Origin: Lacticaseibacillus manihotivorans DSM 13343 = JCM 12514
GTDB lineage: Bacteria > Bacillota > Bacilli > Lactobacillales > Lactobacillaceae
Assembly: GCF_001435035.1 (NCBI RefSeq)
Contig: NZ_AZEU01000313.1
Coordinates: 1-64,000, forward strand
DNA: 64,000 nt
Direction of reading: 5' to 3'
Shown: in pieces, positions 61,244-64,000 of the stretch
Layout of the letters: each line of letters opens with the position of its first letter
Position numbering within the stretch: the stretch's first letter is position 1
Notes under the pieces: model-generated
What the model was told of the DNA's origin: nothing
The model's input: only the letters and a program-made list of their open reading frames with translations
Databases searched by the model: none
Position numbers and translations under genes: made by a program

Positions 61244-61622
61244 CCCTGCGCAAAAAAATCGCCATTTCTTGCAATCCCTGCGACATGCGGTGCAAGGTTT
61301 TGGTTCTGCGTTCAAAACAGAACGCAACTTGCGCTTTGATGTGTTTGCTAGCATCGTCGTGGTCATTATCGGCTTAGTGGTGCAGGTCACCCGGCGCGAT
61401 TGGCTGTGGCTGGTGTTAGCGATGACATCAGTGATCGCCGCCGAACTCGCCAATACTGTCGTTGAAGCGCTGGTGCGGCTACATGTCGGACCAAACTTTG
61501 ATCCAGATCCGCAAATCGGGCGTTTGCTCAACATGGCGGCAGGCTTTGTGTTGGTGATCGGCATAGGCGCAGCCCTCATTGGCGTTTTAGTCTTTTGGCC
61601 TTATCTAATTGGAGGTAAGTGA
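61221..61622 (+). CDS. dgkA: Diacylglycerol/undecaprenol kinase DgkA
   Basis: This 133-aa membrane kinase has three hydrophobic helices. It shows FKTERNLRFDVFASIVVVII and the catalytic AAELANTVVEALVRL, where the Glu pair coordinates Mg and ATP; the usual second motif ENAK-D region reads IGRLLNMAAGFVLV. The Gram-positive form phosphorylates undecaprenol. The start ATG at 61221 lies inside ybeY; an ATG two codons later is an alternative. No strong RBS is visible, consistent with coupling. cdd follows directly. Confidence 0.9.
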   Translation: MLMASNGSPAQKNRHFLQSLRHAVQGFGSAFKTERNLRFDVFASIVVVIIGLVVQVTRRDWLWLVLAMTSVIAAELANTVVEALVRLHVGPNFDPDPQIGRLLNMAAGFVLVIGIGAALIGVLVFWPYLIGGK

Positions 61623-61623
61623 G

Positions 61624-62013
61624 ATGGATGAGTTGATTCAAGCGGCGACTAAAGCGCGCGAAAACTCTTATTCCCCATATTCCAAGTTTGCCGTCGGCGC
61701 GGCAGTTCAAACCAGCGCTGGGGAAATCTTTGGCGGTTGTAACATTGAAAATGCCAGTTATGGCTTGAGCATGTGTGCAGAGCGCAATGCGATTTTCAAT
61801 GCGGTTTCAGCGGGGCATCAAGATCTCGTCGCCATTGCCGTGATCGGCCAAACTGATGGCCCGATTTCACCATGCGGCGCTTGTCGGCAAGTGATTTCAG
61901 AATTTTTGCCGCAACAGGCGCCAGTTTATCTGACCAATTTAGCCGGGAATACAGTGACTACCACGGTTGCGGCAATTTTACCCGGCGCATTTTTAAAAGG
62001 AGAACTCATTTGA
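61624..62013 (+). CDS. cdd: Cytidine deaminase
   Basis: This 129-aa tetrameric zinc enzyme converts (deoxy)cytidine to (deoxy)uridine. It has [16 protein letters not shown] near 13, [20 protein letters not shown] with the zinc Cys C51 and catalytic E53, and SPCGACRQV with C84 and C87. TTGGAGG precedes the ATG. The stop TGA overlaps the TTG start of era (TTGA). Confidence 0.96.
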   Translation: MDELIQAATKARENSYSPYSKFAVGAAVQTSAGEIFGGCNIENASYGLSMCAERNAIFNAVSAGHQDLVAIAVIGQTDGPISPCGACRQVISEFLPQQAPVYLTNLAGNTVTTTVAAILPGAFLKGELI

Positions 62014-62912
62014 CTCACCATTCAGGTTTTGTTTCCATCATCGGCCGGCCTAACGTCGGCAAATCTACCTTTATGAACCGCGTGCTCGGCGAAAAAATTG
62101 CCATCATGTCGCCGAAAGCGCAAACCACGCGCAACAAGATCAACGGCATCTACACCACCGACGACGCGCAAATCGTATTTGTCGACACCCCTGGGGTCCA
62201 CAAGCCGAAAAACGAACTCGACAATTATATGGATACTGCCGCTTTGTCCACATTGAACCAAGTCGACGCGGTGCTGTTCATGGTGCCTGCCGATGAACGC
62301 CCAGGCGCAGGCGATCAATACATCATGAGCCAACTCGCCAATGTTACCAAGCCCGTGTATTTGGTAGTCAACAAAATCGACTTGATCCAACCAGATGACT
62401 TGTTGCCATTCATCGACCATTATCGTCACGGTCATGATTTTGCCGGGGTGTACCCAATTTCTGCCACTGAAGGCAATAACGTCGATGAACTGTTGAGTGA
62501 CTTGACGTCGAAATTGCCAGAAGGCCCGCAGTATTATCCGGATGATCAATTGACGGATCACCCAGAATATTTCGTCGTCGGCGAATTGATCCGCGAACAG
62601 ATCTTGCACCTCACCGAAAAAGAAATTCCGCACTCAGCTGCCGTGGTGGTTGAACGCATGAAAGATCGCACCGAAAATGGCAAGTTGATCATCGAAGCGT
62701 ACATCATTGTCGAACGCGATGGTCAAAAAGCCATCGTGATCGGAAAGGGCGGCTCGATGCTCAAAAAAATCGGCACGCGCTCTCGGCGTGAAATCGAATT
62801 GCTGTTAGGTGAGAAAGTGAACTTGAAGTTGTGGGTGCGTGTTCAAAAGAATTGGCGGGATAACAACCAATACTTGCGCACCTTAGGCTATAATATGAAG
62901 GATCTCAAGTGA
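62010..62912 (+). CDS. era: GTPase Era
   Basis: This 300-aa GTPase binds the 16S rRNA 3' end for 30S maturation. It has G1 GRPNVGKST near residue 11, the G2 region [12 protein letters not shown]3 [11 protein letters not shown]4 NKIDLI and a C-terminal KH domain ([15 protein letters not shown]). The start is TTG at 62010, with AAGGAG upstream, overlapping the cdd stop. The frame extends much farther upstream but without RBS or homology. The stop TGA overlaps the recO GTG. Confidence 0.96.
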   Translation: MTHHSGFVSIIGRPNVGKSTFMNRVLGEKIAIMSPKAQTTRNKINGIYTTDDAQIVFVDTPGVHKPKNELDNYMDTAALSTLNQVDAVLFMVPADERPGAGDQYIMSQLANVTKPVYLVVNKIDLIQPDDLLPFIDHYRHGHDFAGVYPISATEGNNVDELLSDLTSKLPEGPQYYPDDQLTDHPEYFVVGELIREQILHLTEKEIPHSAAVVVERMKDRTENGKLIIEAYIIVERDGQKAIVIGKGGSMLKKIGTRSRREIELLLGEKVNLKLWVRVQKNWRDNNQYLRTLGYNMKDLK

Positions 62913-63712
62913 GCAAAGAAGTCGCTGAATTCAATGGCTTGGTTTTAGCGCGTCACAACTATCGGGAATCTGATATGTTGGTAAAGCTGATGACCGACCG
63001 TTTTGGCAAAAAAATGTTCATGCTCCATCGCGCTCGCAAGCCAGGGTTTCGCATGGCGGCGGGCTTTTTGCCATTCACTGTGGGCACTTATGTCGGGTCG
63101 ATCAATGACAACGGCTTAAGTTTTATGACCACGGTGAAAGATGCCAGCCAGTTTCAAACCATCAGCCAAGACATCGAGCTCAACGCTTATGCGACGTACT
63201 TGTTGAGCTTGATCGATGAAGCCTTCCCTGATGGTGAACCGATCCCACGCTGGTACAACCAGGCGCAGACCTCTTTAAAATTGATCGATGACGGCTTAGA
63301 TCCGGCTGTTGTCACTAATATCACCGAAGTGCAGCTCTTGCAAGCGTTTGGGGTGCAGCCGGAATGGCGCGGTTGCGTGATCGATGGGCGCAACGATTTG
63401 CCATTGGATTATTCTGAACAATATGGTGGGGTGTTGTGCCGCGATCATTGGTATTTAGACCGCTACCGCTTCCATGTGTTGCCTAAAGCGATGTATTTAT
63501 TGCGCTGGTTTTCAGTTGTAGATCTCACCCAGCTGCACAGCATTCAAGTGTCTGAGGCCACGAAAAAAGATCTACGTCGGGTGTTGGATCGCATTTACCA
63601 AGATACAGTCGGGGTGGTGCCTAAAGCTAAGCGTTTCTTGGATCAAATGCACAAGTGGGATCAACAGTTGCCACCAATATCAACCGAAGAAAAGCCTCAG
63701 TCGACTGACTGA
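62909..63712 (+). CDS. recO: DNA repair protein RecO
   Basis: This 267-aa recombination mediator loads RecA with RecR. It has an N-terminal OB domain ([23 protein letters not shown]). A helical C-terminal domain carries a zinc-site region ([28 protein letters not shown]) in which only two Cys are present rather than four. It starts with GTG overlapping era by 4 bases, as is usual in this operon. A terminator lies about 110 bases downstream. Confidence 0.94.
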   Translation: MSKEVAEFNGLVLARHNYRESDMLVKLMTDRFGKKMFMLHRARKPGFRMAAGFLPFTVGTYVGSINDNGLSFMTTVKDASQFQTISQDIELNAYATYLLSLIDEAFPDGEPIPRWYNQAQTSLKLIDDGLDPAVVTNITEVQLLQAFGVQPEWRGCVIDGRNDLPLDYSEQYGGVLCRDHWYLDRYRFHVLPKAMYLLRWFSVVDLTQLHSIQVSEATKKDLRRVLDRIYQDTVGVVPKAKRFLDQMHKWDQQLPPISTEEKPQSTD

Positions 63713-63823
63713 CGTGACAGGCACAAAGAAAATTGAGATAAGTCATTTGAGTCACCCCCTCGGTTCCGTGATCGTGCGGCAGATACGTCTGTAGACCGGC
63801 TGTTTAAAGCGAAAGCGTGCGCA

Positions 63824-63860
63824 AAAGGCCTCAGCTAAATGACTGAGGCCTTTGTTTTTG
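63824..63860 (+). terminator. Terminator after recO
   Basis: Perfect 11-bp arms AAAGGCCTCAG (63824-63834) and CTGAGGCCTTT (63843-63853) with a T-rich tail. Bases 63713-63823 show no gene. Confidence 0.85.
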
Positions 63861-63874
63861 CCTTAAAGTGTGTT

Positions 63875-64000
63875 TATTAATAGACAAATGTTCAATAATA
63901 AACGTTGCTTGTTTCAAAAATTAATTTCAAGGGCTACACCATAAACGCTGGTTGTGTTAAATTATAGACAGATGTTCATTAATGACACAGGAGGAAACGC
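63875..64000 (+). promoter_or_regulatory. Regulatory region with repeated operator-like motif and RBS at the window end
   Basis: AATAGACAAATGTTCAATAAT (about 63880-63900) and TATAGACAGATGTTCATTAAT (about 63963-63983) share AGACARATGTTCA. The half-dyad (TAGACA..TGTTCA) resembles TetR-type operators. AGGAGG near 63990 is placed to serve a gene whose start lies just past 64000. The regulator and gene are outside the window. Confidence 0.55.

Noticed and set aside
61872-62009. Upstream extension of the era frame into cdd
   Set aside because: The extra residues lack homology to Era. The TTG at 62010 has an RBS and the normal [14 protein letters not shown] spacing.
62022-62633. 203-codon minus-strand frame inside era
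   Set aside because: Shadow of era with no RBS or recognisable domain.

Overview
The window looks like a chromosome segment of a lactic acid bacterium of the family Lactobacillaceae. The base composition is moderate. The gene orders truB-ribF-hemW, hrcA-grpE-dnaK-dnaJ, recJ-apt, prmA-rsmE-rel-dtd, hisS-aspS and phoH-ybeY-dgkA-cdd-era-recO are typical of Lactobacillales. T-box leaders and small Lactobacillales-only families (DUF960-like, DUF3013-like) support this. The Lacticaseibacillus group is my best guess, but that is inference.

Layout. 0.2-8.5 kb: tRNA pseudouridylation, flavin synthesis, HemW, then the HrcA/CIRCE heat-shock operon. dnaK is flanked on both sides by copies of one hairpin-forming repeat. 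8.6-11.8 kb: a C26 peptidase, and on the minus strand trpE-trpG behind a T-box leader that also contains a tiny Trp-bearing reading frame. 11.9-14.9 kb: lepA, short unknown reading frames and a CPBP protease. 15-19.4 kb: the trehalose operon treR-treC-treB on the minus strand, with two TreR-type operators, one lying between -35 and -10. 19.6-25.8 kb: recJ, apt, ybaK and several small uncharacterised genes.

26.0-34.6 kb is an 8.5-kb integrative element inserted in the 3' half of tRNA-Ser(CGA). It is bounded by perfect 60-bp direct repeats and carries a tyrosine integrase next to attL. It also carries about 1.6 kb without genes, an unrecognised 413-aa protein, an XRE regulator and a 916-aa sortase-anchored coiled-coil surface protein. 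The gene-free part contains many nested hairpins, long-range complementary segments and recurring modules. It is the best candidate here for an undescribed system, namely a large ornate non-coding RNA or a structured replication or transfer origin.

34.8-41.8 kb: a DJ-1-like protein, a degenerate stretch, maltose acetyltransferase, a BCCT transporter, a DNA glycosylase and prmA-rsmE. Two of these genes look leaderless. 41.9-50.2 kb: rel, dtd, a HAD phosphatase, a cell-wall amidase with SH3 domains, and hisS-aspS behind a second T-box. 50.3-57.3 kb: mixed housekeeping and unknown genes, including two frameshifted genes, a stand-alone EAL-like protein and the PPDK regulatory protein. 57.6-63.7 kb: rpsU-yqeY, a secreted GH3 hexosaminidase, and phoH to recO. 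The window ends in a promoter region with a repeated operator-like motif and a ribosome binding site for a gene starting just beyond it.

All function calls come from reading motifs and gene order; no searches were run.
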